DNA from: Heliocidaris tuberculata
Lineage: Eukaryota; Echinodermata; Echinoidea; Camarodonta; Echinometridae
Assembly (NCBI GenBank): GCA_025618425.1
Contig: CM046841.1
Span: 5,550,883 to 5,614,882, forward strand
Reading direction: 5' to 3'
DNA: 64,000 nt
Both the position numbers and the translations under genes were made by a program. The notes below the pieces were generated by a model that saw nothing but the letters and a program-made list of their open reading frames with translations, did no database searches and had not been told where the DNA came from. This document shows positions 1 to 10,239 of this stretch, one piece after another; position 1 is the stretch's first letter, and each line of letters begins with the position of its first letter.

Positions 1-1000
1 TGTAAATACAGCATGAAAACAACAATCCTCTGACTGCCGTAAAGCACCACTCACAGGTGCGCATAACATAATCTCCTAGTAGTACGCTAGTACAACAAAG
101 ATAACAAAGAATTCATGACAATAACTGCAAGATAAAAGATATATTGTAATTTCATATTAAGAACGACATAGCTGTAAATATGTGAATAAAGCATAAAAAC
201 GACAATCCTCTGACTGCCCTAAAGCACCACTCACAGGTGCACATAGCATATCTCCTAGTAGTACGCTAATACAACAAAGATAACAAAGAATACATGACAA
301 TAACTGCAAGATAAAAGATATATCATAATTTCATATTAAGAACGACAAAGCTGTAAACATGTGAATAAACCATAAAAACGACAATCCTCTGACTGCCCTA
401 AAGCACCACTCACAGGTGCGCATAACCTATCTCCTAGTACACTAGTACAATGAAGATAACAAAGAATACATGACAATATACTGCAAGATTTCATGGATAT
501 AAAAGACATAATATTGACAATTTCATGCAAAAAAGACATAAGATAACTGCTGTAAATTTGTGAATACAGCATAACAAACAACAATCCTCTGACTGTCATA
601 AAGCACCATGCACAGGTGCACAAGGCAAATATACCCAGTACAATATTCAAGTACATAAAAATATAAAACTTTTGACAAGACTGTAATATCACAATGTAAA
701 AATGACTGCAAAATGACTGCAAATCTTGAATACAGCTGAGTTTGTCGATACAGACCTAACAAAAGAATATTCTCTGACTACTGTAAAGCACCATACACAG
801 GTGCGCATTGCATATCTGCATAATAAAATAGCATAACATAGAGTATTTCAATTTTAGCACACAAAATAGCTTGATACGACATTCCTTAGATTGACGTAAA
901 ACAACACTCACAGGAGCGTATGACATATCTCAATTGAATAGACATAAAAATATATAAACTGTTGATAATACTGTGACTAAAGCATTTAGCACACATAATA
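1..1000. repeat. Degenerate tandem repeat, unit about 180-190 bp
   Basis: A block with the landmarks 'AATCCTCTGACTG', 'TAAAGCACCA' and 'CACAGGTGCGCAT' recurs near positions 25, 205, 380, 582, 768 and, weakly, 895. Units at 1-540 are close to each other and later ones decay. Several open frames on the minus strand simply translate the repeat and are not genes. The array probably continues left of the window. Confidence 0.85.
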
Positions 1001-1343
1001 CATCTTGGCATAGTTAATTCAGTACTGCATTCATATCCCAGGCAATTCATGGCAAATAATACTGCATTGAATACGATAAATGACACATAAAGGAAGTATT
1101 AATTTTTGTAACAATGACACACAAAGACACCTGTTTAAAGGCAATAAATACATATCATAAAATGTAAATCTTTGGCCTGAGTTGCGTGTTAAAAGGCAGT
1201 AAGTACCTGACAAAAATTAAATACATGACTGAGCTGCTCTGTAATAAAGCGTTAAGTACATATCAGAAAATACCTTTGGCAAAATACATTCAGTATGAGT
1301 TGCAGTAAGTATGTAAAAAAACAACAAATAGTTACATCAAATA
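1001..1343. other. No gene seen; AT-rich 3' flank of copy A
   Basis: AT-rich DNA between the tandem repeat and the last exon of the minus-strand gene copy. I see no coding potential or recognisable repeat beyond weak echoes of the left array. Confidence 0.5.
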
Positions 1344-1349
1344 TTTATT
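1344..1349 (-). terminator. AATAAA poly(A) signal overlapping the copy A stop codon
   Basis: The minus strand reads CAA-TAA-ATA, so the stop codon lies inside AATAAA. Position and orientation fit a very short 3' UTR, although chance occurrence in AT-rich DNA is possible. Confidence 0.4.
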
Positions 1350-2685
1350 GGTTTGCTAAATGAGCATCTATAACCTCGCAAAAATCTTGGTAACTTTTGA
1401 AGACTCGATTTTCAAATCCAGTTGTCACTGACTTGAGAGTCTTGTTACAAAAAGTGAATACTTTCTGTTTGCTGTTCCCGAGCTTCTCCTTGGATGGTCG
1501 ATACCGTTTCCTCTCCCCGCCGCAGTTGAAAATGCCACAAGCAGCGCATGGCTTCTTGGACGGATTGGGCTTGGAGATCTTGGGAGGAGGTGGTGGTGGA
1601 GGTGCAGGAGTGATGACAAACGGGGCCGAAGATGGAAGGGAAGGGAAGGATACTGATGCAGCTGACGGCTGGCTCGGAACGACTACCAATACAGGGGCCT
1701 TCGGTATTGTAGAAGATATTGTCGAAGGTTTCGGTAGAAGTGTCGGTAATGATGGAGCAGGTTTCCCATCAAGATCTAACTTCCTCTTTGGGCCCTTTCT
1801 TTCACCAATCTCCAAGGGGACTGTGCGATACTGCACCTGGGGCCGGTCGGGTTGAGGCATGGCGGCGGGCAGAGTAGCGGCATCTGGAATGGCCTGGCTG
1901 GACACAACCCTCTGCTTGGGCGGAGCCTTGGGAACAGCTGTTGCTAAGTAATTGGCCCGCTTGGCCTCCTTATTGATAAAAGAAGTTACTAATAGACTTT
2001 ATGTTGATGTGAGGAAGCGGAACCTGAGCATCACCTAGGACTTTGTCATTGCGAACGCGATCAAGGATGCGCTTGTATTGTCCAAGGATTTGCTTCGCGA
2101 TTCTTGTGGGCGATGACAGGTTGCAAATAGGTGATCGATTCTTCAGCATCTTCACAACGACAAACAAGAGCCGTGAATGGTCGGTAATTTGGGATGCCTG
2201 CACATACCTCATCCAACTGAACTTTGTCTTCTGTGCTGCCGACGTTGATGGGGACTCCTGACCATGACATCTGCCAAAGAGAGTGTATCCCCATTTTGAT
2301 TCGTATTTCTTTACAAAGGATCTTGCAGTTTTGTCATGGTCATGGAGGGCAGCCAGGGAATTCGAAATCTTAAGACGAAGTTCAGGTGAAATCATATACG
2401 CATGCGTGTCATCCGCGAGCCCGACCAGGAGAGAAGCGAGATGCTCCACTTCTGCATAGCCTGGCAAGTGAAGATGAGGTCGAGATGTGAGGACATCATC
2501 CAGTGCAAGATTGGGCTGCTGCTCTGGCTCCTCAGACTTCACGCGCGCTAAATGCTGGGGACATGGCCTGTCAATGGGATCGTTGATGACTACCCCCTCG
2601 TCTTCATCTTTGGCATCATCATCGTCGTCGTCATCATCTTGGGCCGTCTCCTCTTCGGTCTCGCCTAGCTTTTGCTCCTCCTCCA
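1345..2685 (-). CDS. Copy A exon 10: late conserved region, Pro-rich tail and Cys motif
   Basis: A 1.34-kb terminal exon after acceptor 'CTTTACAG'. It begins with an acidic run (DDDDDDDD), then 'LHLPGYAEVEHLASLLVG', 'FVKKYESKWGYTLFGR', 'SRLLFVVVKMLKNRS' and 'RANYLATAVPK'. A proline tract precedes 'CAACGIFNCGGERKRY', 'PSKEK' and 'KSYQDFCEVIDAHL'. Relative to copies B and I there are four extra bases around 1971-1980, so the frame shifts between 'KSISNF' and 'RANYLAT'. The TAA at 1347-1345 overlaps an AATAAA on the minus strand, a plausible poly(A) signal. Confidence 0.75.
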
Positions 2686-2990
2686 CTGTAAAGATAATAA
2701 AAAAGAGGGAGAAAAAGAAAGAGAAAATTAAAATAATGGAATAAATGCACCGTTTTCTTGTTTTTTTCTATGTGGGGGAAATTCCAACCGCCTGCGATAA
2801 TCAAGGACAAAACAGATTAAAACTGGGTGATGATGATGGTGGTAGTGATGACAATGGTTGTAGCTCCATACCTGAAAAAGGCAGACAGACTTTTCATATC
2901 ATCTTCTACTTCAACATTTTTTATCAAGTGAATTACAGGAAATTTATTATATGGCATTTTTTTTTTCTTTTAAGAACAAATAGTGCATAC

Positions 2991-3261
2991 CTTTGTTAAT
3001 ATAGAAGTCCTTGGAGGTGAAAGTAGACTGAGCCAGGACATACTCCATCCCAAGTAGCTCCTCCTCCTCTTTGTTGTTTGGAAGGGGCATTGGTGCAACA
3101 AAGTTCTTCTCATACGGTTTGCCAAAGAGGACCCCGGACTGCTCGTTGAGGCTCTGAATCTCCCTGGAGTCCAGCAGAGTTGTTGACTGACGGGCCTCCT
3201 TGGAGACCTTGTTGTCCTCCATCCTGTGATTCCATTGCACTGCGAATGTCAGAAGCGAGGC
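2991..3261 (-). CDS. Copy A exon 9
   Basis: A 271-nt exon encoding 'AVQWNHRMED', 'LNEQSGVLFGKPYEKNF', 'VAPMPLP', then an acidic 'EEEELLGMEYVLAQST'. Homologues are in copy B (8135-7850) and copy G (about 25165-25000). I recognise no separate domain; it follows the putative catalytic Glu and may close the RNase H-like fold. Confidence 0.75.
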
Positions 3262-3467
3262 CTATCATTAAAAGAAAAAAAAAAGAGAAGGGAAATTAAT
3301 ATTTACATCTTAAATAAATTGCTCTGAAAACAATTGTTTGTAACATTTGTATGTATTTTTTTTTTTGGAGGGGGAAGGGGTGGTGTATTTTTTTTTGGTT
3401 TTGGTTTTGAGCATGTGACTTCCAAACCATGTGTCAATCATAATAAGTAACAAGTGTAGATCCTCAC

Positions 3468-3632
3468 CTGAAATGGCATGATGCCACAACGTTTGGACGG
3501 AATGCAGTTCACAAGCTGCGCGTGTAACCCTTCCAAGGAATTACTCCCCCGACAACAACGGTACTTGTTCAGGACCACGCCATTGATGCACACCGTGTCC
3601 GTCACTGTGTAGAGCGAGATGCCTGGTGGATC
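3468..3632 (-). CDS. Copy A exon 8: putative catalytic Glu (NSLEGLH)
   Basis: A 165-nt exon that starts 'DPPGISLYTV' and continues 'KYRCCRGSNSLEGLHAQLVN' to 'CGIMPFQ'. The small-polar-LE-x-h pattern resembles the last acidic residue of DDE transposases. Copy B has an exon of identical length (9385-9221) with RCCRGSNSLEGLHSHLVNCI. Both splice sites are canonical. Confidence 0.82.
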
Positions 3633-3745
3633 CTGCAATTATAAAATGAAGAAAAAATGAAACATGGATGAATAAGAACAGAGAAACATTTTTTTTTAAT
3701 TTGTCATACATTTTTTTTCTTATTTCTTATTGTACTTTTTTATAT

Positions 3746-3746
3746 T

Positions 3747-3782
<36 letters not shown>

Positions 3783-3784
3783 TC
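3746..3784. repeat. (TTTC)n microsatellite in intron 7 of copy A
   Basis: Nine or ten uninterrupted TTTC units. Confidence 0.9.
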
Positions 3785-3845
3785 AATACTTAGTCACTTA
3801 CATGTGTTCATCTATTCTTTTTTTAAATATGACTAATTTTCTCAC

Positions 3846-3988
3846 CTGCATACAAGCAATATGTTGGCTGGCTATGGTCCAATAGTTGTCGACTGCCTCA
3901 GGGACTTAAACAGATGGATGCCATCGATATCCAAGCCGGCTGCCCCCTTGAATTCATCCAGAATGGATTCCACTGCATTCAATGTTAC
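3846..3988 (-). CDS. Copy A exon 7, frameshifted
   Basis: Encodes 'EFKGAAGLDIDGIHLFKS' and, in the next frame, 'EAVDNYWTIASQHIACMQ'. The exon is 143 nt against 144 in copy B (9767-9624, intact). A single missing base near 3898-3906 explains the early TAG in the first frame. Splice sites are good on both sides (CTCAG acceptor, CAG|GTGAGA donor). Confidence 0.75.
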
Positions 3989-4296
3989 CTGAGAAAATAA
4001 AACAGTAACATCAGATAAATACTCACATCAATAATCTATTATTTAAATTTCCAAGTCCACTTTTGTTTCTACACAGACCTGTGAAGAAAAAAATAAACAG
4101 AAAAAACAAAAATTAAAACAAAAAAGGCATATTAAAAGTAATAAGATAATCAATAGTGCTAACTTTTGTAAAAAAAAAATATAAGAAATGATTTATTTCT
4201 TGTCATATTTTTATCCATTCAATCAATGACAACTAAAAAAGCATGGAGTAAAGACCGACCACAGGAAATAATTTAAAGAAAAGTATATATACTCAC

Positions 4297-4615
4297 ATCA
4301 ACACCACGTTTCATGCGCCTGACGTAGGACTTCATCTGGTATGGCTTCAGGTACGCCATCATTTGAAAGTCAGACATCGATGCGTACCTGGCGTCGTCCT
4401 TCCTTACCGCAGAGATCAGCTGCGACAGATCTTCGTCGCAGTACGCCAGAATGGCCCCTGCCATGGATCGCATAAAGGCTGGATATTTCGCATGGCTCTG
4501 GCTCATGACGATAGAGTCCCATCTGTGCAGCCAATGACGAATATCCAGCCGCAAGACCATCCCGTCGTCGCACCACTCCTGGAAGATCTTTTCCAGCCAT
4601 GATGGTCCACCCTGG
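4297..4615 (-). CDS. Copy A exon 6: RLDIRHWLHRW region
   Basis: A 319-nt exon, the same length as its counterpart in copy B (10229-9911). Conserved blocks are 'WLEKIFQEW', 'GMVLRLDIRHWLHRWD', 'SMAGAILAY' and 'SYVRRMKRGV'. In family members I recall, this helical region follows the second catalytic Asp. Acceptor 'TTTTACAG' and donor GAT|GTGAGT are clear and phase is kept. Confidence 0.82.
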
Positions 4616-4758
4616 CTGTAAAATTTGAAAAAAAATAAAAGGAGAAAGGAATAAAAGTTTTTTGAACTCTAGCTAAACAAAAAAAAATAAATACAAGATT
4701 TGAATTACATATATTACAGTGAACATCAATTGTATGAGAAATAATTTAAATTACTCAC

Positions 4759-4967
4759 CGACAACAGTTGTTGTCCGTGTACAGAATCTTGGGGGCGGGG
4801 GCATTGGCTCTCTTAAAGCGGGCCATGAGACCACGGGCCATCGGAGTGTAAGCTTCCTCAGACTCAGAGGCTGTGACGATAGTGGTGAGGAACTGGCCGT
4901 ACTCATTCAAAACACTAGTTAAATAGTGCATGGTGCCAGCTCCATCACCGTAGACCTTCTTAAGGAT
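4759..4967 (-). CDS. Copy A exon 5: DDE-like core, second Asp
   Basis: A 209-nt exon from acceptor 'CTTTCCAG' to donor CG|GTGAGT. It encodes a beta-rich stretch, 'TMHYLTSVLNEYGQFLTTIV', then 'GLMARF' and 'KILYTDNNCC'. A hydrophobic strand ending in TDN followed by two cysteines fits the second acidic residue of an RNase H-fold transposase. Copies G and I lack this exon and copy H stops before it. No frame damage is visible in A. Confidence 0.8.
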
Positions 4968-5162
4968 CTGGAAAGAAAAATAATAGAAACAAAAGACAAA
5001 TAAAAAGAAATGATGTAAAAAAAAGAAATTCATTAATTCATTCATTTACAGATCATGACGGTCAAAGTCAAACAATTACAGTATGTAAAATTTAACAGTT
5101 TACTATTTTGTTGTCATAATGAAAAATGCAGTTTTGTTGTGGTATAGAAAAGAGTCCTTGGC

Positions 5163-5214
5163 ATTCGTTTATTTATTCATTCATTCATTCATTCATTCAC
5201 TCATTCATTCATGA
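5163..5214. repeat. (ATTC)n microsatellite in intron 4 of copy A
   Basis: Imperfect ATTC/ATTT tetranucleotide run just downstream of the donor at 5263. Confidence 0.85.
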
Positions 5215-5262
5215 ACTCACTCAGACACACTTAAACACTTTCTAATTTTTGTAATAACCTAC

Positions 5263-5786
5263 CTGTTTAGTGCCATCGATGCACAGAACCTGTCCAGTCT
5301 GGCTGAGGATGGCCTCGCGGTACCCAGAGATTTGCTCCACCTCCATAATCAGAAGGGCTCTAGGACCTTGGGAGTAGGGAACTTTGATTGAGTGATCGGT
5401 GGAGTGTAGCTTCCTTCAGCTTTGACGAAAGGAAGAAGTGCAGAGGGAGCAGAATGGGCAGCATACAGCACCGTCTGGTACATCCCTCGCCTGGTCGCAT
5501 ACCAATCATCGTGACCTTCCTGCAGGATACGGTGCAACTTGCTCATTGACATGGAGTTGATCCGATCTTTGAGGAAACGGACTACCTCCTTGTCAGCAGC
5601 TCGTTTGCCACATATCACTGCAGGAAAGAACTTTGAAAAGGCAAGCGGCAGGTTCATCAGGATAGACGGGCTGGTAGCATGCCACCTGAACTGGACCTCC
5701 TCACCAGTCCTCTCTCGCTTGGCCTTGCAGGAGTAGCACTGGAGACGCTCAGTGATCAGCGTGTAAAAATTGCTGAATGTCAATAC
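5263..5786 (-). CDS. Copy A exon 4: DUF6729-like second half and first Asp of the DDE-like core
   Basis: Begins at acceptor 'TTCTTCAG'. It carries 'LITERLQCYSC' (second cysteine pair), 'WHATSPSILMNLP', 'FFPAVICGKRAADKEVVRFL' and 'MSKLHRILQEGHDDWYATR', then 'LCIDGTKQ' next to donor CAG|GTAGGT. The IDGT motif is typical of the first catalytic Asp in DDE transposases. Near 5358-5366 the frame breaks between 'PTPKVLE' and 'RALLIMEVEQ'. The exon is 524 nt where 525 would keep phase, so one base is probably missing here. Confidence 0.78.
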
Positions 5787-5962
5787 CTGAAGAAAAAAGA
5801 AATAAATACAAAAAAGACACATCAAGATAATGCAAAGGAACACCTTTAAAATTTGTTGATTATTATTTTTAACCCCATGCTATTTCAGACCTTAACCCTG
5901 CCTCTTAATGCTGTGAGTGGGGGGGGGGGGGTATAAATGAAAGAAAATTATTTAGTTCTCAC

Positions 5963-6405
5963 CTGTCTAGCGACTGTAGAATATCCACTTCGAGCAAGGT
6001 AGGAATCTCCAGAGGCTGAGCATCCGGCATTTGGGCACCGGATCTTCATGCCCAGCACTCCGACCGGACGCCAGAAGAAGATCCTTGTGGAGAAGAAGGA
6101 GGACATCGCTGGAAGGGTTGAGCCAATCTTCTGCTGGGGAGGTGGGGAAAACTCCATCTGGTCTTTAAAGACCAGCTTGTTGCCAGCCTTTGTGAAAAGG
6201 CCATGTGGCCCATCACTTTTGGCCCAGGGAATGTTGCAGGCCTGCATCCCATCTTCCCAGGACTTCTGCCATCCTTCTAGTGGTGTTGATGATGATGATA
6301 GAAGCACTGAGGGTGGTGGTGAAGATGGGGTAGATGGGCCCAGAATAGTGGCCACGGAAGTCAAAGTCGTCTGGACGGGTATGTCCGACTCCTTGAGAAC
6401 CTCCT
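5963..6405 (-). CDS. Copy A exon 3: DUF6729-like domain, first half
   Basis: A 443-nt exon. A low-complexity Ser/Pro region is followed by 'GWQKSWEDGM', 'SDGPHGLF', 'MEFSPPP', and then 'FFWRPVGVLGMKIRCPNAGC' with the first cysteine pair of a putative zinc site. 'GYSTVARQ' ends the exon at donor CAG|GTGAGA. Copies G and H show the same order (FWRPLGVMETKIRCPNPNC; YFWRSVEVMGTKIQCPNPTC), so these residues are under family-level conservation. Confidence 0.8.
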
Positions 6406-6725
6406 CTGAAGTATAAAAAAATAACAGTGACAAAAAGAAAACAATTAAAAAAAAAAATGAATTAAATGCTTGTTCTGGTTTACTGTTTAATCAGTACATT
6501 AAAATTTATATTTGAATTTAACATGTCATGTGGGCTATTTCTTTTCAGCCCTACTACTACTTTACAATTAAAAAAATTAAAAAATACAAAGTTTAATTAT
6601 AATACTTATTTACAGCTCTAAAGACTTGTATTGAGTCCCCTTCATTGGTCAAGAATAAAATCATTTACTTTGAAAATATTAGGTGAATCAGACATTTGTC
6701 TTGCAAAAAACAACAAATCAAATAC

Positions 6726-6846
6726 CTGCATCTGCTAACAATGTGGCATCATCAATGAATTCATCGCAGAGAGGCAGTAATTTCGGGGTAGCGTCACTGG
6801 TGCTTGCGGCAGATGAAGTTGGCTGATTGGCCTTCTTCTGGCGATC
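6726..6846 (-). CDS. Copy A exon 2: acidic linker
   Basis: A 121-nt exon between acceptor 'TTTATAG' and donor GCAG|GTATTT. It encodes a Ser/Thr-rich stretch ending 'EFIDDATLLADAG'. The same short acidic motif recurs in copies C (IDDAQLLSLA), G (IDDDCIGDADLL), H (IDDEFNEDAEML) and I, which confirms that it is coding. Phase matches both neighbours. Confidence 0.75.
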
Positions 6847-7127
6847 CTATAAAGGGGGAAAGAACATTAAGGTGAAGGGTAAAATTTAACAAGCGTTTAT
6901 GTAGGTTCCCATATATTTCTTGTACATATTGTGTATTTCTAAAATTAATTTCGCACATTTGCATTATACAAAAAAAGGACTAAGCATTTTTTATGTTCTT
7001 TGGTGATAATTAAACTTACTTGTTGTTGAGGCTTGGACCTTATGCTTATGAGCCCAACTTGACAACTCCAATGCTTCAATATTTCTGTTTTGTTTTCAAT
7101 CACACTTTAATGATTAAATGTACCTAC

Positions 7128-7678
7128 CATCTTCTTTTTTTCCAATTGTGTCACCAGCATGGGATATTTCGACATCAGTTCAAGCAGATGCTGCTTCTGC
7201 CCGCGCATTGATGGGTTGTGATCCCCATACTGGACAAATTGGTCGGCCAGCCAGATGCTATATCCAACGGCATTGGTCAGCATCCACTGCAGCGTCTGCC
7301 CGGCGCATTTCCCGAAGGTCAGCACAATCTGTGTTGGCCAATGGTCTCCATCCCCAGCAATTCTCCGTGCCTCCACCTCAGCAGTCGTCGGGTCACGCCA
7401 GAGGGCATCAACGTGTTTTTCTTTCAAGCTGAAGACTCGGTCCCCCTCTGCTGTTTTTTGCAGCCGTGCCTCTGGGCCATCTTTTCCGATGTAAATCGGA
7501 ATTTGTGGCAAGAAATGTTTCTGTCGGTGTATTTTGAGGTGTTGTTGCAGTGTAAATTTTTCCCCACATCTGTCACACTCGATTTGCTTCTCTAAGTGGG
7601 TCTTCAGATGGCGGGTGAGGTTAGATTTCACCCCAAACTTGGCCCCACACTTGATGCATGTATAGAGAACCATTTTAC
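7128..7678 (-). CDS. Copy A exon 1: two C2H2 fingers plus ExoX-C-like module
   Basis: The acceptor 'TTCAACAG' ends at 7679 and the ATG at 7673-7671 follows five bases into the exon, so translation may start here. Finger 1 is CIKC...HLKTH and finger 2 is CDRC...HRQKH, both C-x2-C-x12-H-x3-H. After a charged linker comes 'FGKCAGQTLQWMLTNAVGY', the pattern seen in the C-terminal domain of ExoX-like nucleases and DUF3820 proteins. The exon ends with an 'HLLELMSKYP' segment and a donor ATG|GTAGGT. In the family the fingers probably bind DNA; the role of the FGK module is unknown. Every N-terminal fragment in this window has it. Confidence 0.85.
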
Positions 7679-7849
7679 CTGTTGAATGAAAAAAAAAATA
7701 ATAATAAGTTTACAATACAGATGACGTTTTTCAATTAGTTTTTGTACATGACCTTTTCTTTTTTTCAATTTGATTTTGAAGTGACGAGTTTGAACTTTCA
7801 ACAGTTCAATCAAAGTATCAGAACATTCCCCTGCCCTGGATAATGTTAC

Positions 7850-8135
7850 CTTCGAAACAAATATGTATGTAAGACACACTGTCGACTGACAGTAGGCGTA
7901 CTCCACTCCGATCAGCTCCTCCTCTTGTGGGTCCTGATATGCTGCTGGCAACAGCATTGGTGCCACAAAATTGGGATCGAAGATGTGGTCTCTCCCGAAA
8001 AGCACCTCAGAATGGTGGTTGAGGCGCTGGATGAGCCGAGGATCGGTCAGTGGCGTGGAGTTTGGAGTTTGGAGTTTGGATCTTGCAGGCTTCCATCCTT
8101 CTGTTCCACTGCACCATGAAAGCGACAAGCGAAAC
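7850..8135 (-). pseudogene. Copy B exon 9
   Basis: Begins at acceptor 'TTTTTGCAG' with 'VSLVAFMVQWNRRMEACK'. A CCAAACT triplication near 8043-8075 shifts the frame, then 'LIQRLNHHSEVLFGRDH', 'NFVAPMLLP' and 'EEELIGVEYAYCQST' follow, ending at donor AAG|GTAACA. Confidence 0.7.
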
Positions 8136-8290
8136 CTGCAAAAAGAACTATTAAAAGTGAGGGGGGAAAAATATAAAAATAAATAATGCATGTCGCTTTA
8201 AATTTTTAATTATCTTCATTTTCATACACATTACATTCTTAAAATATGAACTTTGTTTGACAATTGATTATTATTGGTACATGAACACAC

Positions 8291-8365
8291 CTGGACTGGC
8301 ATGATCCCAATTTTCTTTGGCTGCACAGCATTGACAAGTGAAGGCCCTCCAGACTCTAGTTCCCT
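8291..8365 (-). pseudogene. Partial duplicate of exon 8
   Basis: Encodes 'SGGPSLVNAVQPKKIGIMPVQ', which matches the last third of exon 8 (LEGLHAQLVN...CGIMPFQ), before CAG|GTGTGT. The 5' part is replaced by a T/C-rich run. Confidence 0.6.
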
Positions 8366-9220
8366 TCTCTTTTTTTTTTCTTTCTGTTATTAAATTGAGT
8401 GAATGCACTAATCTGAAATGGAATTCAATAAAAAATCATATTAAATGAAAGAATATAAATGTCTTTTACTGGAGAATGAATTAAGGCATAAGATTTTAGC
8501 ACTGAGCTAGAATAAAAATGAAATTCAAGTCAATTTTTGAATGTCTAACCAACTTTTATGTAGCAGAATTTATGTACATTAAGTGCTAGCATTTTATAAG
8601 AGCAGATTAAGGTGAAAATTTAAGCTTTAATCATCATCACCTCCCTGATCATAGTGATCTGAGGTCCGGTTTCTCAGGCTTCACTTTTTTTTGCGGTGCA
8701 AATTAGTGCAGTCGTTAATCAACTGGAAATATTTTCGCGAGCTGTGAAATATCGCATCCCAACATCAACTCGCAAAATACGCGAAAATTACGGCTTTTAC
8801 ATACAGAACGTGAAAGTGAAAGGTCAAGCGCATATCATGAAATTGAAAACAATACCGCAAACAAATAATTCTAAACGTTTGAAAAAAAAAATCTTATTTA
8901 TTTTATTATTTAATGTGGACCTACAAAATTGAGTGTGGTCCACCAAAAATGAAAATAAGTCAAATTTGGTGGACCAACTGGACCACCAAAATTTTCAGTT
9001 AGTGTCGAGCCCTGCATTATTATTCAGAATCTACTAAAAGTAAGAATTTTTCAATTGATCAAGGAAATAAAAAGAAAAATTTTGTCAGTTATCTATCTGT
9101 TTATCATCCTCAGACATTAATCCTATTTCAGCATAACATTCCTTCTTCTTCTCTTTCTTCTTCTTCTTATCTTCTTGTTTGTCTTCTTCTTCTATCATGA
9201 AAATGAAAGATTGTACTAAC
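8366..9220. other. Intron-like and repeat DNA, no gene
   Basis: AT-rich sequence with a block at about 8640-9015 that contains short near-palindromes (TGGTGGACCAACTGGACCACCA at about 8970) and looks like an old dispersed repeat. A CTT-rich run lies at 9140-9195. No coding signal. Confidence 0.5.
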
Positions 9221-9385
9221 CTGGAATGGTATGATTCCACACCGCTTTGCAGGAATGCAGTTGACGAGATGGGAGTGTAGACCCTCCAAAGAGTTGCTCC
9301 CTCTGCAGCATCGGTATTTGTTGACTTTGATGCCATTGATGGTAGCTGTCCCATTCATCACATAAAGCGGAATGTTCGGAGGATC
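9221..9385 (-). CDS. Copy B exon 8, intact (NSLEGLH)
   Basis: 165 nt, acceptor 'TTGTAACAG' and donor CAG|GTTAGT. Starts 'DPPNIPLYV' and contains 'YRCCRGSNSLEGLHSHL' and 'CGIIPFQ'. Same length and phase as in copy A, with no stop. Confidence 0.78.
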
Positions 9386-9623
9386 CTGTTACAAGATAAA
9401 AGCAAGACAATGTGTAAAAGCAATGAGCTAGAATTATTTCATTAACAATGGTTGTGACATTTAATTTTCTCACCACATTTAATAGATATATTTCTATTTT
9501 AATTTACATATTTCTATTTTATGTTTACATGTCACATTTTCAGGGGTTTTTTTCTTCAAGTTCACACTGCACTGAACAACCTACGACATGAGAATGATTT
9601 GTGTACAAAATCTTGTGTCTCAC

Positions 9624-9767
9624 CTGCATGCAACCAATATGCTTGCTAGCAAAGGACCAGTGGGTGTCAATGGCCTCATGAGACTTGAAGAGGTGGATCC
9701 CATCTATATCCAGGCCTGCTGGGCCCTTGAACTCTTCCAAGATGCCTTCGATAGCAGTAACACTCTC
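9624..9767 (-). CDS. Copy B exon 7, intact
   Basis: 144 nt encoding 'ILEEFKGPAGLDIDGIHLF' and 'SFASKHIGCMQ'. It serves as the reference that shows the one-base loss in copy A exon 7. Confidence 0.78.
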
Positions 9768-9910
9768 CTGAAGAAAAAATAGAAATAAATAAATGAACCA
9801 TAACATTTCTCCAGTCATATTATACATAAAGATAATTGCATAAGCATGGAAATTTTTTTACTTCTCTGCACATGTTTAATTTAGCACTTGAGAAAAATAA
9901 GAAAACTCAC

Positions 9911-10229
9911 CTCAACACCACAGGTGACACGCCGTACGTAAGACTTGAGTTGATGGGGCTTGATCCGACTCATCATCTGGAGGTCGCTCTTGTGCTGGAA
10001 TGCTGGGTCCTCCTTCCGGAGTGCATCCAATAGTACCGCCATGTCAAAGTGCTGGTAAGCTAGTAGTGCTCCAGCAAGGGTGTTCATGAATGGTGCATAC
10101 TTGACATGTGTTTGCTTGATTACAACAGCATCCCATCGATGCAGCCAATGCCTGATGTCAAGCCGCAACACCATCCCATCGTTCGCCCACTCTTGAAAAA
10201 TCGACTCTAACCAGGAGGTGCCACCATCC
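9911..10229 (-). CDS. Copy B exon 6, intact (RLDIRHWLHRW)
   Basis: 319 nt from acceptor 'GTATTTCAG' to donor GAG|GTGAGT. Encodes 'DGGTSWLESIFQEWANDGM', 'VLRLDIRHWLHRWD', 'MNTLAGALLAYQ' and 'QLKSYVRRVTCGVE'. Length and phase equal copy A exon 6. Confidence 0.8.
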
Positions 10230-10239
10230 CTGAAATACT

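Larger units (their letters stand above)
1343..7678 (-). pseudogene. Copy A: near-complete C2H2 / ExoX-like / DUF6729-like / DDE-like transposase-family gene
   Basis: Ten exons with GT-AG borders: 7678-7128, 6846-6726, 6405-5963, 5786-5263, 4967-4759, 4615-4297, 3988-3846, 3632-3468, 3261-2991, 2685-1345 (about 4.1 kb of coding DNA, about 1,360 codons). Phases agree at all junctions once three small indels are allowed for. Domain order is two C2H2 fingers, an FGKxxGQT module, a DUF6729-like Cys domain, a DDE-like core, a late conserved region, and a Pro-rich/Cys-rich tail. The family resembles multicopy predicted metazoan proteins that I recall as DUF6729-containing; that name is from memory. 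Probable frameshifts lie near 5360, 3900 and 1975, so this copy is either inactive or carries assembly errors. I infer that the core is a transposase and that the copy number reflects mobility or tandem duplication. Confidence 0.8.

Noticed and set aside
336..1213. Several minus-strand Cys/Leu-rich frames
   Set aside because: They translate the 180-bp tandem repeat and AT-rich flank, and differ between repeat units.
1397..1855. Plus-strand frame of 152 codons over the copy A tail
   Set aside because: It mirrors the proline-rich minus-strand coding region; polyproline on one strand gives a Gly-rich open frame on the other. It has no splice or homology support.
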